Of a stretch of 64,000 nucleotides of DNA, positions 36,040 to 45,143 are shown piece by piece; the first letter of the stretch is position 1, and the number at the start of each line of letters is the position of its first letter. The position numbers and the translations under genes are program-made. Source of the stretch: Pelagerythrobacter rhizovicinus (GTDB taxonomy: Bacteria; Pseudomonadota; Alphaproteobacteria; Sphingomonadales; Sphingomonadaceae); NCBI RefSeq assembly GCF_004135625.1, contig NZ_SDPV01000001.1:1424501-1488500 (forward strand). The letters are read 5' to 3'. The notes below the pieces were generated by a model. The model made no database searches. It was not told the DNA's origin and worked only from the letters and a program-made list of their open reading frames with translations.

Positions 36040-37299
36040 TCAGTCGACCTTCTTCATCACCAGGCTGGCGTTGGTCCCACCGAAGCCGAAGCTGTTGTTG
36101 AGCACGGCGCGAACCTCCCGCTTCTTCGCCTCGTGCGGGACAAGGTCGACGCCTTCGGTCCCCTCGTCGGGGTTATCGAGGTTGAGCGTGGGCGGAACGA
36201 TCTGGTCGCGGATGGCGAGGATGCAGAAGATGCTCTCCACGGCACCGGCGCCGCCCAGAAGGTGCCCGATGGCGGACTTGGTGCTGCTCATCGACGCGCC
36301 GCCGAGGTCGTCGCCCATTACGCGCTTGACCGCGGCGAGCTCGATCGTATCCGCCATCGTCGAAGTGCCGTGCGCGTTGACGTAGTCGATCTCGGAAGGC
36401 TCGAGACCCGACTTTCGGATCGCCATGCGCATCGCGAGTTCGGCGCCCTTCCCTTCCGGATGCGGCGCCGTGACGTGGTAGGCGTCGCCCGAGAGACCGT
36501 AGCCGACCACCTCGGCATAGATCTTCGCACCGCGCGCCTTGGCGTGCTCGTACTCCTCGAGCACCAGCACGCCCGCCCCTTCGCCCATGACGAAACCGTC
36601 GCGGTCCTTGTCGTAGGGGCGGCTCGCTTCGGTCGGGCGGTCGTTCATGCTCATGTTGAGCGCGCGTGCCTGCGCGAAGCCCGCGACGCCCAGCGGGTTG
36701 ATCGTGCCTTCCGCGCCGCCTGCGAGCATCACGTCGGCGTCACCCTCGCGGATCATCCGTGCGGCGTCTCCGATCGAGTGCGCGCCAGTGGAGCACGCGG
36801 TCACGACGGAGTGGTTCGGCCCCATCAGGCCGTACTTGATCGAGACCTGTCCGGAGATGAGGTTGATCAGCCGGCCGTGAACGAAGTGGGGACTCACGCG
36901 GCCGGGACCGCGCTCGTGCAGCACGATCGATTCGCTCTCGATTCCGGGCAGACCGCCGATGCCCGAACCGATCGAGACGCCGGTGCGCTGCTTGAGATCG
37001 TCATCCATCTCGGCGAGGCCGGCGTCCTCGAGCGCCTGACCGGCGGCATCGATGCCATAAATGATGAACGGATCGACCTGCCGCTGGACCTTATGATCAA
37101 CGCGCTTGTCGGGGTCGAAGCCCCATTCGTGATCCTTCGCCTTCACTTCGCAGGCAATGGTGCACTTCTGGTTGCTCGCGTCGAAGCGGGTGATCTGCCC
37201 CGCTCCGCTCTTGCCGGCGATGAGGTTCTTCCATGTCGTCTCGACGTCGCCCCCCAAAGGGGTCACGAGGCCCAGACCGGTTACGACCACACGGCGCAT
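36040..37299 (-). CDS. fabF: 3-oxoacyl-[ACP] synthase II (FabF)
   Basis: 419-aa condensing enzyme that elongates acyl-ACP with malonyl-ACP in fatty acid synthesis. The thiolase-fold triad is intact: C169 in TACSTGAHS, and the two histidines in NAHGTSTMADT and KSAIGHLLGGAGAVE. The start at 37299 (MRRVVVTGLGLVTPLGGD) has GGAG upstream and matches FabF N-termini; the longer frame from 37338 adds an atypical leader. It lies 159 bases after acpP, a gap that contains an inverted repeat pair, and is followed directly by mltG. Confidence 0.97.
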   Translation of the reverse strand: MRRVVVTGLGLVTPLGGDVETTWKNLIAGKSGAGQITRFDASNQKCTIACEVKAKDHEWGFDPDKRVDHKVQRQVDPFIIYGIDAAGQALEDAGLAEMDDDLKQRTGVSIGSGIGGLPGIESESIVLHERGPGRVSPHFVHGRLINLISGQVSIKYGLMGPNHSVVTACSTGAHSIGDAARMIREGDADVMLAGGAEGTINPLGVAGFAQARALNMSMNDRPTEASRPYDKDRDGFVMGEGAGVLVLEEYEHAKARGAKIYAEVVGYGLSGDAYHVTAPHPEGKGAELAMRMAIRKSGLEPSEIDYVNAHGTSTMADTIELAAVKRVMGDDLGGASMSSTKSAIGHLLGGAGAVESIFCILAIRDQIVPPTLNLDNPDEGTEGVDLVPHEAKKREVRAVLNNSFGFGGTNASLVMKKVD

Positions 37300-37349
37300 C
37301 TGCTTCTCCAAACTCAATCGGCCCCTGTCTGAACGCACAACAGGCCCAA

Positions 37350-37444
37350 CCCGTTCGGGCTGAGCCTGTCGAAGCCCCGCTTTTTCTTCTGGTGTTTCGA
37401 CCGAAAGAAGAACGGCCCCTCGACAAGCTCGGGGCGAACGGGGG
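37350..37444. repeat. Inverted pair of intergenic repeats between acpP and fabF
   Basis: The unit beginning CCCGTTCGGGCTGAGCC (37350-37376) recurs in inverted, slightly altered form at 37419-37444 (CTCGACAAGCTCGGGGCGAA and following Gs). About 42 bases with a TTCTTC/GAAGAA partial pairing lie between them. Both match the short repetitive element with the core CTGAGC(C/T)TGTCGAA that is scattered in intergenic DNA of sphingomonad genomes. In RNA the pair would form a long imperfect stem between the acpP and fabF messages, which could set their ratio. Confidence 0.7.
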
Positions 37445-37458
37445 ATGAGGCTTGCGCG

Positions 37459-37695
37459 TTAGCCCTTGTGCTCTTCGATGTACTTCGTCGCATCGCCGAC
37501 GGTGGTGATCTTCTCGGCCGCGTCGTCGGGAATCTCGACGCCGAATTCTTCCTCGAAAGCCATCACCAGCTCGACGATGTCGAGGCTGTCGGCGCCGAGA
37601 TCGTCGATGAAGCTCGCATCCTGGGTCACCTTGTCGGCTTCGACGCCCAGATGCTCGACGACGATCTTCTGCACGCGGTCGGCGGTATCGCTCAT
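37459..37695 (-). CDS. acpP: Acyl carrier protein
   Basis: 78-aa acidic carrier protein of fatty acid synthesis. The serine that takes 4'-phosphopantetheine lies in [10 protein letters not shown] (about residues 34-43). The length and the C-terminal [18 protein letters not shown] are standard. It precedes fabF on the same strand. The 75-base space before aspS on its upstream side must contain the promoter; an unremarkable -35-like TTGCCA is present there. Confidence 0.97.
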   Translation of the reverse strand: MSDTADRVQKIVVEHLGVEADKVTQDASFIDDLGADSLDIVELVMAFEEEFGVEIPDDAAEKITTVGDATKYIEEHKG

Positions 37696-37770
37696 ACTAT
37701 GCCCTCTGTGTATTGGGGTTAAATGTTGCTTTCGCCCTAATGAACGGCGAACGCGCTGGCAAGTGCCCGC

Positions 37771-39591
37771 TCAAGCGTCCCCGGCCCGATCGACGCGCGT
37801 ATCCTCGCCCGGCTGCGGCTTCGGCGCATCGACGGTGCGGATGTGCACGTCCCGAAGCTGGCGCGGGCTCACCATGGAGGGGGCACCCATCATCAGATCC
37901 TGTGCACGCTGGTTGAGCGGGAAAGCGATGACTTCGCGGATGTTGGGCTCGTCGGCCAGCAGCATGACGATGCGGTCGATCCCCGGGGCCGAGCCGCCGT
38001 GCGGCGGCGCACCGAGCTTGAACGCCTCGATCATGCCCGAGAAGTTCGCGTCGACGTCCTCCTTCGAATAGCCGGCGATCTCGAACGCCTTGTACATGAT
38101 GTCCGGCCGGTGGTTCCGGATCGCGCCCGAGGACAGCTCGTAGCCGTTGCAGACGATGTCGTACTGCCAGGCCTTGATGGTCAGCGGGTCCTCGTTCTCC
38201 AGCGCCTCCATCTCGCCCTGCGGCATCGAGAAGGGATTGTGGCTGAAGTCGACCTTCTTCTGCTCCTCGTCATACTCGAACATCGGGAAGTCGACGATCC
38301 AGCAGAACTTGAAGCAGCCCTGCTCGATCAGGCCGAGCTCCTCGGCGACGCGGGTCCGCGCAGCACCGGCGAGCTTGGCCGCGTCCTTCTCCTTGCCCGC
38401 GGCGAAGAACAGGCCGTCGTTCTCGCCTAGCCCGAGTTCGGCATAGAGCTTCTCCATGCCTTCGGTGCCGTGGTTCTTGGCGATCGGGCCGCCGAACTCG
38501 CCGCCCTTGCGGGTGACGTAACCTAGCCCGGCGAAGCCTTCGCGCCGCGCCCAATCATTCATGTCGTCGAAGAATTTGCGGCTCTTCTCGTGCGTGTTCG
38601 GCGCGGGAACGACGCGAACGCGCCCGCCGGAGCCGACGATCTTCTCGAACAGGCCGAAGCCGGACGTTTGGAAGTGATCGGTGACATCCGAAATGATCAG
38701 CGGATTGCGCAGATCCGGCTTGTCGGTGCCGTACTTCAGAATCGCCTCGGCATAGGGGATACGCGGGAACTCGCCCGCGGGCGTCACGCTCTTGCCGTTC
38801 GCGAATTCCTCGAACACGCCGGCAAGCACCGGCTCGATCGCCTGGAACACGTCTTCCTGCGTGACGAAGCTCATCTCGAAATCGAGCTGGTAGAACTCGG
38901 GGCTGCGGTCTGCGCGCAGATCCTCGTCCCGGAAGCACGGTGCGATCTGGAAATAGCGGTCGAAGCCGGCGACCATCAGAAGCTGCTTGAACATCTGCGG
39001 CGCCTGCGGGAGCGCGTAGAAGCGGCCCGGGTGCAAGCGGCTGGGCACGAGATAGTCGCGCGCGCCCTCGGGGCTGGAGGCGCCGAGGATCGGTGTCTGG
39101 AACTCGGTGAAACCCTGCGCAGTCATACGGCGACGGATCGAAGTGATGACCTGACTGCGCAGCATGATGTTGCGGTGCATGGTCTCGCGGCGAAGGTCGA
39201 CGAAGCGATACTTGAGGCGGATATCCTCCGGATATTCTTGTTCGCCGGCGACCGGCAGCGGAAGTTCTTCGGCGCGGCTTTGCACCGCCACCCCACGCGC
39301 GAAGACCTCGATCTCGCCCGTCGGCAGGTTCGGGTTCACCGTACCCTCGGCCCGCGCCTTGACCTCGCCGTCGATGGTGACGACCGACTCCAATTTGAGC
39401 CCGTCCAGCACCCCCAGCGCCGGGCTGTCCTCGTCCGCGACGATCTGGGTCAATCCGTAGTGGTCGCGCAGATCGACGAACAGCACCCCGCCGTGATCGC
39501 GCTTGCGATGGATCCAGCCCGAGAGACGAACAGTTTCGCCGACGTTCGCCTTCGCCAGTTGTGCGCAGTTGTGGGTACGATAGGCGTGCAT
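37771..39591 (-). CDS. aspS: Aspartyl-tRNA synthetase
   Basis: 606-aa class II synthetase charging tRNA-Asp, and probably tRNA-Asn in a non-discriminating way as in many alphaproteobacteria (inference). The N-terminal OB-fold anticodon-binding domain ([20 protein letters not shown]) precedes the catalytic core with class II motifs ([20 protein letters not shown] as motif 2, and GIDRIVMLL as motif 3) and the bacterial insertion domain between them. It is divergent from rnd across a 155-base gap. Length and start ([12 protein letters not shown]) are standard. Confidence 0.97.
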   Translation of the reverse strand: MHAYRTHNCAQLAKANVGETVRLSGWIHRKRDHGGVLFVDLRDHYGLTQIVADEDSPALGVLDGLKLESVVTIDGEVKARAEGTVNPNLPTGEIEVFARGVAVQSRAEELPLPVAGEQEYPEDIRLKYRFVDLRRETMHRNIMLRSQVITSIRRRMTAQGFTEFQTPILGASSPEGARDYLVPSRLHPGRFYALPQAPQMFKQLLMVAGFDRYFQIAPCFRDEDLRADRSPEFYQLDFEMSFVTQEDVFQAIEPVLAGVFEEFANGKSVTPAGEFPRIPYAEAILKYGTDKPDLRNPLIISDVTDHFQTSGFGLFEKIVGSGGRVRVVPAPNTHEKSRKFFDDMNDWARREGFAGLGYVTRKGGEFGGPIAKNHGTEGMEKLYAELGLGENDGLFFAAGKEKDAAKLAGAARTRVAEELGLIEQGCFKFCWIVDFPMFEYDEEQKKVDFSHNPFSMPQGEMEALENEDPLTIKAWQYDIVCNGYELSSGAIRNHRPDIMYKAFEIAGYSKEDVDANFSGMIEAFKLGAPPHGGSAPGIDRIVMLLADEPNIREVIAFPLNQRAQDLMMGAPSMVSPRQLRDVHIRTVDAPKPQPGEDTRVDRAGDA

Positions 39592-39746
39592 CTAAAATCT
39601 TTCCATTTTCGGAGCTATGGCGCTAAGGGCGCGCCACCGATGGCGCACCGCGGCATGTCGCGCGCGCTAACAGGGGAAGCACGGGCCTTTGTCAAGGCAC
39701 CGGGCACCCGAGTGGCGGTACTCCGCCCCACGACAGAAAAGATCGA

Positions 39747-40949
39747 ATGAAGATACACGACCTGATTACCACCACCGACGCGCTCGCTGCGCTGTGCGAA
39801 CGTCTTGCGAAGTCCGACTTCGTCACCGTCGATACCGAATTCATGCGCGAGAACACCTACTGGCCGGAACTGTGCCTGGTGCAGATCGCCAATGACGAGG
39901 AAGCCGCGGCGATCGACCCGCTGGCAGACGGGATCGACCTCGCCCCCCTGCTCGACCTGATGTGCGACAACGAGGACGTGCTCAAGGTTTTCCATGCGGG
40001 CGGGCAGGACGTCGAGATCATCTACAACCTGACCGGCAAGACCCCGCATCCGATCTTCGACACGCAGATCGCCATGATGGCGGTCAGTCAGTCGGAGCAG
40101 ATCGGCTATGCCAACCTTGTCGAAGCGTGGCTCGGCATCACGGTCGACAAGGGCGCCCGCTTCACCGACTGGAGCCGCCGCCCGTTGACCGCCCGACAGA
40201 TCGAATACGCGATTGGCGACGTCACGCATCTTTCCAGGATCTTCCCCAAGATCCTGAAGAAGCTGATGAAGACCGGACGCGGCGAATGGCTCGATGCCGA
40301 GATGGAGAAGCTCGCCGATCCGGCCAATTACCGCAACGACGCGGGCGAGGCGTGGCGCCGTATCCGCCAGGCCGGCCGCAATCCGGCCGTGCTCGGCCGG
40401 CTGAAGGCGCTTGCCGCCTGGCGCGAGAGCGAGGCGCAGCACAAGAACATCCCCCGCGGTCGCATTATGCGCGACGAAACGCTGGCCGACATTGCAAGCC
40501 ATCCGCCGAAGCAGCAGGCCGATCTCGTCAAGGTGCGCGGACTTTCCAACGCCTGGAAAGACAACGACATCGGCAAGCGGCTGATGAAGGTGCTCGAAAA
40601 GGCCGAGCCGCTGCCCGCCGACGAGATGCCCGACAAGCCCAAGCGCGGCGCGCCGCTCGGCAAGGAAGGCGCGCTGGTCGCCGATCTGCTCAAGCTGCTT
40701 CTCAAGATTCGCACACGCGAGATCGACGTTGCAGCCCGGCTGCTCACCCGCTCGGATGAAATGGAGGCGCTCGCCGCAGGCGTACGCAAGCTGCCGGTCC
40801 TCCAGGGGTGGCGTTACGAGGTATTCGGACGGGATGCGCTCGACCTGGTCGAAGGCAAGCTCGCCTTCGCGGTCAAGGGCGGCAAGCTGAATATGACGCA
40901 CATCGACGACGCGGCAGACGACATGGCCGAGGCGGAAGCGGCCGAGTAA
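39747..40949 (+). CDS. rnd: Ribonuclease D
   Basis: 400-aa 3'-5' exoribonuclease of the DEDD family involved in tRNA 3' maturation. The exonuclease motifs are TVDTEFMRENTYWPEL (Exo I, about 27-42), VFHAGGQDVEIIYNLTG (Exo II) and the Tyr-Asp of motif III in IEYAIGDVTHL (DEDDy type). A C-terminal HRDC domain follows (about 210-290; RALAAWRESEAQ-like region and IASHPPKQQADLVKVRGLS). It is divergently oriented to aspS and followed after 91 bases by oxyR. Confidence 0.95.
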   Translation: MKIHDLITTTDALAALCERLAKSDFVTVDTEFMRENTYWPELCLVQIANDEEAAAIDPLADGIDLAPLLDLMCDNEDVLKVFHAGGQDVEIIYNLTGKTPHPIFDTQIAMMAVSQSEQIGYANLVEAWLGITVDKGARFTDWSRRPLTARQIEYAIGDVTHLSRIFPKILKKLMKTGRGEWLDAEMEKLADPANYRNDAGEAWRRIRQAGRNPAVLGRLKALAAWRESEAQHKNIPRGRIMRDETLADIASHPPKQQADLVKVRGLSNAWKDNDIGKRLMKVLEKAEPLPADEMPDKPKRGAPLGKEGALVADLLKLLLKIRTREIDVAARLLTRSDEMEALAAGVRKLPVLQGWRYEVFGRDALDLVEGKLAFAVKGGKLNMTHIDDAADDMAEAEAAE

Positions 40950-41040
40950 TCCTTCGGGGGTCTTCGCGATGCCGCTCGGCCACTCCCAAGCCGCTCCTCG
41001 GAATGAGGGATGTGTTCCTTAGAGGGCCCGTTATCTAGCA

Positions 41041-41937
41041 ATGTCCACCTATCTCCCCACGATCAAGCAGCTCCAGTATCTCGTGGCGCTGCACGAGCAT
41101 GGCCATTTCGGGCGCGCGGCGGAGGCGAGCTTCGTCTCCCAGTCGACCCTTTCGGCCGGCATCCGCGAGCTCGAATCGCTGCTCGGCGTGACGCTCGTCG
41201 AGCGCAGCCGCCGCGTGGTGCGCTTCACCACGCTGGGCGAGCAGGTGGTCGAGAAGGCACACCGCCTGCTGCGCGAGGCGGAGGAACTGTCGGACCTCGT
41301 CCGCGCGAGCGGCAAGCCGCTGTCGGGCACGCTGCGGATGAGCGTGATCCCCACGATCGCCCCCTTCATGCTGCCGCGCATCCTGCCGCGGCTGCGCCGC
41401 GAACGTCCGGATCTCAAGCTCTTCCTGCGCGAGGAGACGAGCAACGACGCGGTGGAGAGCCTACACCACGGACGGGTCGACTGCGTGCTGCTCGCCCTTC
41501 CGTTCGCGACCGGCGAAGTCGACATGGCGCATATCGCCGACGACCGGCTCTATGTCGCCTTCCCGAAGGACGATCCGCGCGATCCGCCCGCAGCCATCCC
41601 GCCTTCGATGATCGACGAGGGGCGACTGCTGCTGCTCGAGGACGGGCACTGCCTCAAGGAACACGCGCTCGCCGCCTGCAACCGGCCCGAACTGCGCGCC
41701 TCGGCGACGATGATCGGCACAAGCCTGCACACGCTGGTGCAAATGGTGAACAATGATCTGGGACTCACGATGCTGCCCGAAATGGCGATCGATGCGGGTA
41801 TCCTTCACGAAACGGAGGTCGTCGCCCGCCCGCTCAAGTCGCAAGCCGCCAGCCGCGAGATCGCGCTCATCTGGCGCAAGAACTCGCCCCGCAAGGCCGA
41901 TTTCGAGCTGCTGGCTGAGGAACTGAGGGCCGGCTAG
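41041..41937 (+). CDS. oxyR: Hydrogen-peroxide-inducible LysR-type activator OxyR
   Basis: 298-aa LysR-type regulator whose closest architecture is OxyR. The N-terminal helix-turn-helix (QLQYLVALHEHGHFGRAAEA) precedes the regulatory domain, which has the two redox cysteines at C204 and C213 (GHCLKEHALAAC). These have exactly the nine-residue spacing of E. coli Cys199/Cys208, so peroxide sensing by disulfide formation is expected. No catalase or peroxidase gene lies next to it in this window. It converges on pgsA with 27 bases between. Confidence 0.93.
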   Translation: MSTYLPTIKQLQYLVALHEHGHFGRAAEASFVSQSTLSAGIRELESLLGVTLVERSRRVVRFTTLGEQVVEKAHRLLREAEELSDLVRASGKPLSGTLRMSVIPTIAPFMLPRILPRLRRERPDLKLFLREETSNDAVESLHHGRVDCVLLALPFATGEVDMAHIADDRLYVAFPKDDPRDPPAAIPPSMIDEGRLLLLEDGHCLKEHALAACNRPELRASATMIGTSLHTLVQMVNNDLGLTMLPEMAIDAGILHETEVVARPLKSQAASREIALIWRKNSPRKADFELLAEELRAG

Positions 41938-41964
41938 GACGCGTTGAGGGCCCGTGAGCGCCGC

Positions 41965-42564
41965 TTAGTCCATGTGCTTGATACCGACCCGCAGGTAGTC
42001 CCAGCCGGTAATCACCGTCAGCACGGCGGCCGTCCAGAGGGTCACAATGCCAACGAGGTGCGGCACGTTGAAGCTCGTATCGCCAAACGCCATCATCCAG
42101 CCCGGCAGCGCGCCGCCCAGAATGAGCGCTCCGAGCGAGATCATCTGCGCTGCGGTCTTCCATTTGGCAAGTTTGCTGACCGGCACCGAAACCTGCAGCG
42201 GCCCGAGAAATTCCCGCAGGCCGGACACGGCGATCTCGCGCATCAGGATGACAAGGCCCGCGATGACATGGAAATCGCCCGCCACCGGACCGCGCAGCCA
42301 CCCCTGCGCCGTCAGCACCAGGATCACCGCGGCGACCATGATCTTGTCGGCAATGGGATCGAGAAACACGCCCAGCTTCGAAACCGTACCGCTCGCACGC
42401 GCCAGATAACCGTCGAAATAGTCGGTAACGCCCATCAGACAGTAGAGCGCGAAGGCGAGGAGATATCCGAAAGCCCAACTTGGCCACCACAACAGCGCTA
42501 CGAGGAGCGGTATCGTCACAATACGCGACAGTGTCAGGATGTTCGGCAGGTTGAGCACGGCCAC
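41965..42564 (-). CDS. pgsA: CDP-diacylglycerol--glycerol-3-phosphate 3-phosphatidyltransferase
   Basis: 199-aa integral membrane enzyme making phosphatidylglycerol phosphate. The CDP-alcohol phosphotransferase signature D-G-x2-A-R-x8-G-x3-D-x3-D is visible as DYFDGYLARASGTVSKLGVFLDPIADK, in which the catalytic aspartates are spaced normally. Helices alternate along the length. The GTG at 42564 (VAVLNLPNILTLSR) with GGAGG upstream is the likely start; the open frame extends further to 42726 with unrelated residues overlapping the divergent MFS gene. Confidence 0.93.
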   Translation of the reverse strand: MAVLNLPNILTLSRIVTIPLLVALLWWPSWAFGYLLAFALYCLMGVTDYFDGYLARASGTVSKLGVFLDPIADKIMVAAVILVLTAQGWLRGPVAGDFHVIAGLVILMREIAVSGLREFLGPLQVSVPVSKLAKWKTAAQMISLGALILGGALPGWMMAFGDTSFNVPHLVGIVTLWTAAVLTVITGWDYLRVGIKHMD

Positions 42565-42671
42565 CTTCCTAACGCCTCCTTCCGCAGGGAAAAAGCCATG
42601 CTTTCCACTTGTCCGCGCTGTCCTGCACTCTACAGGAAGCGCAGGCCGCAACGGGATCGGACGCAAGACGC

Positions 42672-44027
42672 ATGACCACATCGACGCATATCCTGCGCCG
42701 CCGCCGATTCCTGCCCCTGTTTGCAACGCAGCTTTTCAACGCGTTCAACGACAACCTCTACAAGACGGCGATGGTCCTGTTCGTGGTCTACGTCGTCTAC
42801 AATTCCGAGGCTGAAGAGGCGATGTTCAGCGCGGTCGCGTCGGGCGTATTCATTCTCCCCTTCTTCGTTCTCTCTGCGCTGGCCGGTCAGCTCGCCGACA
42901 TGAGCGACAAGGCCCGTATCATACGTGTGGTGAAAGCCTGCGAGATAGGGATCATGGCGGTGGGCGGCGCGGGTCTGCTCATCGCCTGGCAGGACGTCGA
43001 ATGCGCCGCCACGGCCGGACGATGCGTCATTGCCCCTCCGTCGGTCCTTGCGGATGTGGCAATTCCGCTGCTGCTTGCCGCCCTGTTCGCGATGGGCGTT
43101 CATTCGACCTTCTTCGGTCCGATCAAGTACGCGATCCTGCCCCAGCACCTGAAGCCGGAGGAGGTTCTCGCCGGCACCGGCCTGGTCGAGGCGGGAACTT
43201 ACATCGCGATCCTGTTCGGCACGATTCTCGCTGGCTGGATTCCGGTGGAAGCAGCCGCCGCGTTGGTTTTCGCCGTCGCGATCGTCGGATATCTGGCCTC
43301 CCGTCACGTCCCGCCTGCTCCAGCGCAGGGCGAGATCGAGCCGATCGACTTCAATATCTTTCGATCCTCGTTCGTGCTGGTACGCAATACGATGCACGAC
43401 AGTCGCGTGTTCCTGGCGATCATGGCGATCAGCTTCTTCTGGACGATCGGCGCGGTCCTGTTCATCCAGTTCCCTCCTCTCGCCAAGAACGTGCTCACCG
43501 CGAGCCCGGAGGTTGCCAGCCTCTTCCTGGTGGTGTTCTCGGTGGGCGTCGCGATTGGCTCGGTCTCGGTCAATGCGCTGCTCAAGGGCACCGTATCCGC
43601 CCGCTATTCGCCGCGCTCGGTAATCGTGATGGCGATGTTCGTGGTCGCGTTCTACGTCGTGTGTCGCGCGTGGACACCAGCGCCCGGCGACATGCTGATG
43701 AATGTCGGCCAGTTCATGGCGCAACCACTGGCGATCCCGCTCCTCGTCTGCCTGCTCGGGATCGCAGTCGCTGGCGGAATGTTCGTCGTGCCGCTCTATG
43801 CCTTCCTGACGACCTTCGTGCCGCAGACACAAACCGCACGCACGATCGCGGCGAACAATATCGTCAACTCCGGCGCCATGGTGGCGGGCGCGATACTCGC
43901 GATGGGGCTGAGCGCGGCGGACGTCGCGATCGTGGACCAGCTCCTGCTGAGCGCCGGCATGTGCCTGATCTCAAGCTGGCTGGGAAAGAAGCTCTACCTC
44001 GCGGAGTCGCCTGCGGCGGCGGATTGA
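42672..44027 (+). CDS. MFS transporter, LplT/lysophospholipid-type
   Basis: 451-aa major facilitator with about twelve membrane helices. The N-terminus QLFNAFNDNLYKTAMVLFVV (about 19-38) and the ALAGQLADMSDKARIIRV loop are typical of the LplT family, which flips lysophospholipids across the inner membrane; elsewhere the domain is fused to acyltransferase and acyl-ACP synthetase domains (Aas type), which are absent here. It is divergent from pgsA with overlapping 5' regions, which fits a phospholipid role. ATG 42672 is chosen from homology of the N-terminus; no strong ribosome binding site is visible. Confidence 0.82.
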   Translation: MTTSTHILRRRRFLPLFATQLFNAFNDNLYKTAMVLFVVYVVYNSEAEEAMFSAVASGVFILPFFVLSALAGQLADMSDKARIIRVVKACEIGIMAVGGAGLLIAWQDVECAATAGRCVIAPPSVLADVAIPLLLAALFAMGVHSTFFGPIKYAILPQHLKPEEVLAGTGLVEAGTYIAILFGTILAGWIPVEAAAALVFAVAIVGYLASRHVPPAPAQGEIEPIDFNIFRSSFVLVRNTMHDSRVFLAIMAISFFWTIGAVLFIQFPPLAKNVLTASPEVASLFLVVFSVGVAIGSVSVNALLKGTVSARYSPRSVIVMAMFVVAFYVVCRAWTPAPGDMLMNVGQFMAQPLAIPLLVCLLGIAVAGGMFVVPLYAFLTTFVPQTQTARTIAANNIVNSGAMVAGAILAMGLSAADVAIVDQLLLSAGMCLISSWLGKKLYLAESPAAAD

Positions 44028-44031
44028 ACGG

Positions 44032-44223
44032 TCAGGCGATGAACGCGGTGATCCCGACAACGCCGCTGACGTAAACAGCTGCGAAAGAACGCACTTCTGC
44101 GATGGATGGGCGCCACCGGGGGGGACGCAAGAGATCTCCCTCCGTTCGCGTGACATGCGGAGGCAGGCTCGCCCGAAACGGATGGCGGGCGGCTTCGTCG
44201 GTGAGGACAAGAGATCGGCGCAT
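44032..44223 (-). CDS. Possible small single-pass membrane protein
   Basis: 63-aa open frame. The N-terminal 44 residues are basic and Pro-rich (MRRSLVLTDEAARHPFRASL onward). A C-terminal hydrophobic stretch, SFAAVYVSGVVGITAFIA, could be one membrane helix. No strong ribosome binding site is seen and I do not recognise the family. It occupies an otherwise empty 333-base gap between the MFS gene and csbD, with its 3' end four bases from the MFS stop. It may be a genuine lineage-specific small protein or chance. Confidence 0.35.
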   Translation of the reverse strand: MRRSLVLTDEAARHPFRASLPPHVTRTEGDLLRPPRWRPSIAEVRSFAAVYVSGVVGITAFIA

Positions 44224-44311
44224 GGCGGGTGATTAACGTTCTGCTAACCATTCGGCTCCCACCCTCTGCAGAATGTCGCACCGCGGGACGGTTTGACCGG
44301 CGCCGCATACG

Positions 44312-44340
44312 AAAAAGGGCCGCATGACGAGCGGCCCTTT
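44312..44340 (-). terminator. Rho-independent terminator downstream of csbD
   Basis: AAAGGGCCGC (44314-44323) pairs exactly with GCGGCCCTTT (44331-44340) around a 7-base loop. On the minus strand the stem is followed by TTTTTC, and it lies 20 bases after the csbD stop. The A-rich flank on the other side also makes it usable for plus-strand transcripts. Confidence 0.88.
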
Positions 44341-44360
44341 CGCGTCCGTAGCTCGGCTAA

Positions 44361-44543
44361 TCAGACCTTGTCGCCGACCGCGCCTTTCACCTCGCCCTTG
44401 AGGTTCTGCGCCTGCCCCTTGCGCTCCTGCGCCTTGCCTTCGGCGTCGAGCCGCGGATTGCCGATCACTTCGGCAGCCGCCCGCTTCGCATTGCCAGCGA
44501 TCTCGTTGCCGAGGCCCTTCGCCTTGTCCTTGAATTCACCCAT
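44361..44543 (-). CDS. CsbD-family small stress protein
   Basis: 60-aa hydrophilic protein rich in Lys, Ala, Gly and Glu. The CsbD repeats are visible (GEFKDKAKGLGNEIAGNAKR, then DAEGKAQERKGQAQNLKGEV). Relatives are induced by general stress; the molecular role is not established. The start at 44543 is supported by AGGAGAG eight bases upstream; the longer frame to 44711 reads back into the EVE gene. It is followed by a clear terminator. Confidence 0.88.
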   Translation of the reverse strand: MGEFKDKAKGLGNEIAGNAKRAAAEVIGNPRLDAEGKAQERKGQAQNLKGEVKGAVGDKV

Positions 44544-44631
44544 GAGGAACTCTCCTGCGTTATCTGCCGGCGGGCGGGATTGCGCGCCATCTTGCAGGAC
44601 CAACGCGGACGAATGTGCCTCGTTCCGCTCG

Positions 44632-45042
44632 CTAAGCTCCTGCCATAGACAGAATTTTCTTCCATTCTGCGGGGCGCACTTCGGACACGGACAGCCGCGA
44701 CTGACGGACAAGCTCCATGTCCGCTAGCGCGGGCTCGGCCTTGACTTGCTTGAGCGTCACCGGCCGTGGCAGCTTCTCTTTCGGCTTGACCTTCACTGCC
44801 GCCCACTTCCCCTCCGGGTCGGTCGGGTCAGCGATCCCGGCCACGCTGATCTCGACGACGCCGACGATTTCGAGCCCGATGTTGGAATGGTAGAAGAACG
44901 CCTGATCGCCGATCTTCATCGCGGCGAGATTGTTCTTCGCCCGGTGGTTGCGCACTCCGTCCCACGTCCCCTCGCCTTCCGCGACGAGATCATCCCAACC
45001 GTAGACGTCGGGTTCGGATTTCATCAGCCAGTAGCGGGGCAC
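44632..45042 (-). CDS. EVE-domain protein (modified-base reader-like)
   Basis: 136-aa single-domain EVE protein. MPRYWLMKSEPDVYGWDDL at the N-terminus, TWDGVRNHRAKNNLAAMKIGD and QAFFYHSN are the family hallmarks. EVE is part of the PUA/YTH-like fold group, which binds modified bases in RNA or DNA; standalone bacterial members have no firmly assigned role. It is 88 bases upstream of csbD on the same strand and divergent from the GGDEF-EAL gene. Confidence 0.92.
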   Translation of the reverse strand: MPRYWLMKSEPDVYGWDDLVAEGEGTWDGVRNHRAKNNLAAMKIGDQAFFYHSNIGLEIVGVVEISVAGIADPTDPEGKWAAVKVKPKEKLPRPVTLKQVKAEPALADMELVRQSRLSVSEVRPAEWKKILSMAGA

Positions 45043-45143
45043 GCAAACACTCTCCTTCGATCGCTTGTCGGACGCCGACGTGCGATAGCGGCCGGAGCGG
45101 CGCCTGACTACCGGCGGGAGCTTGCCAACGATGTCGGTCGCGG

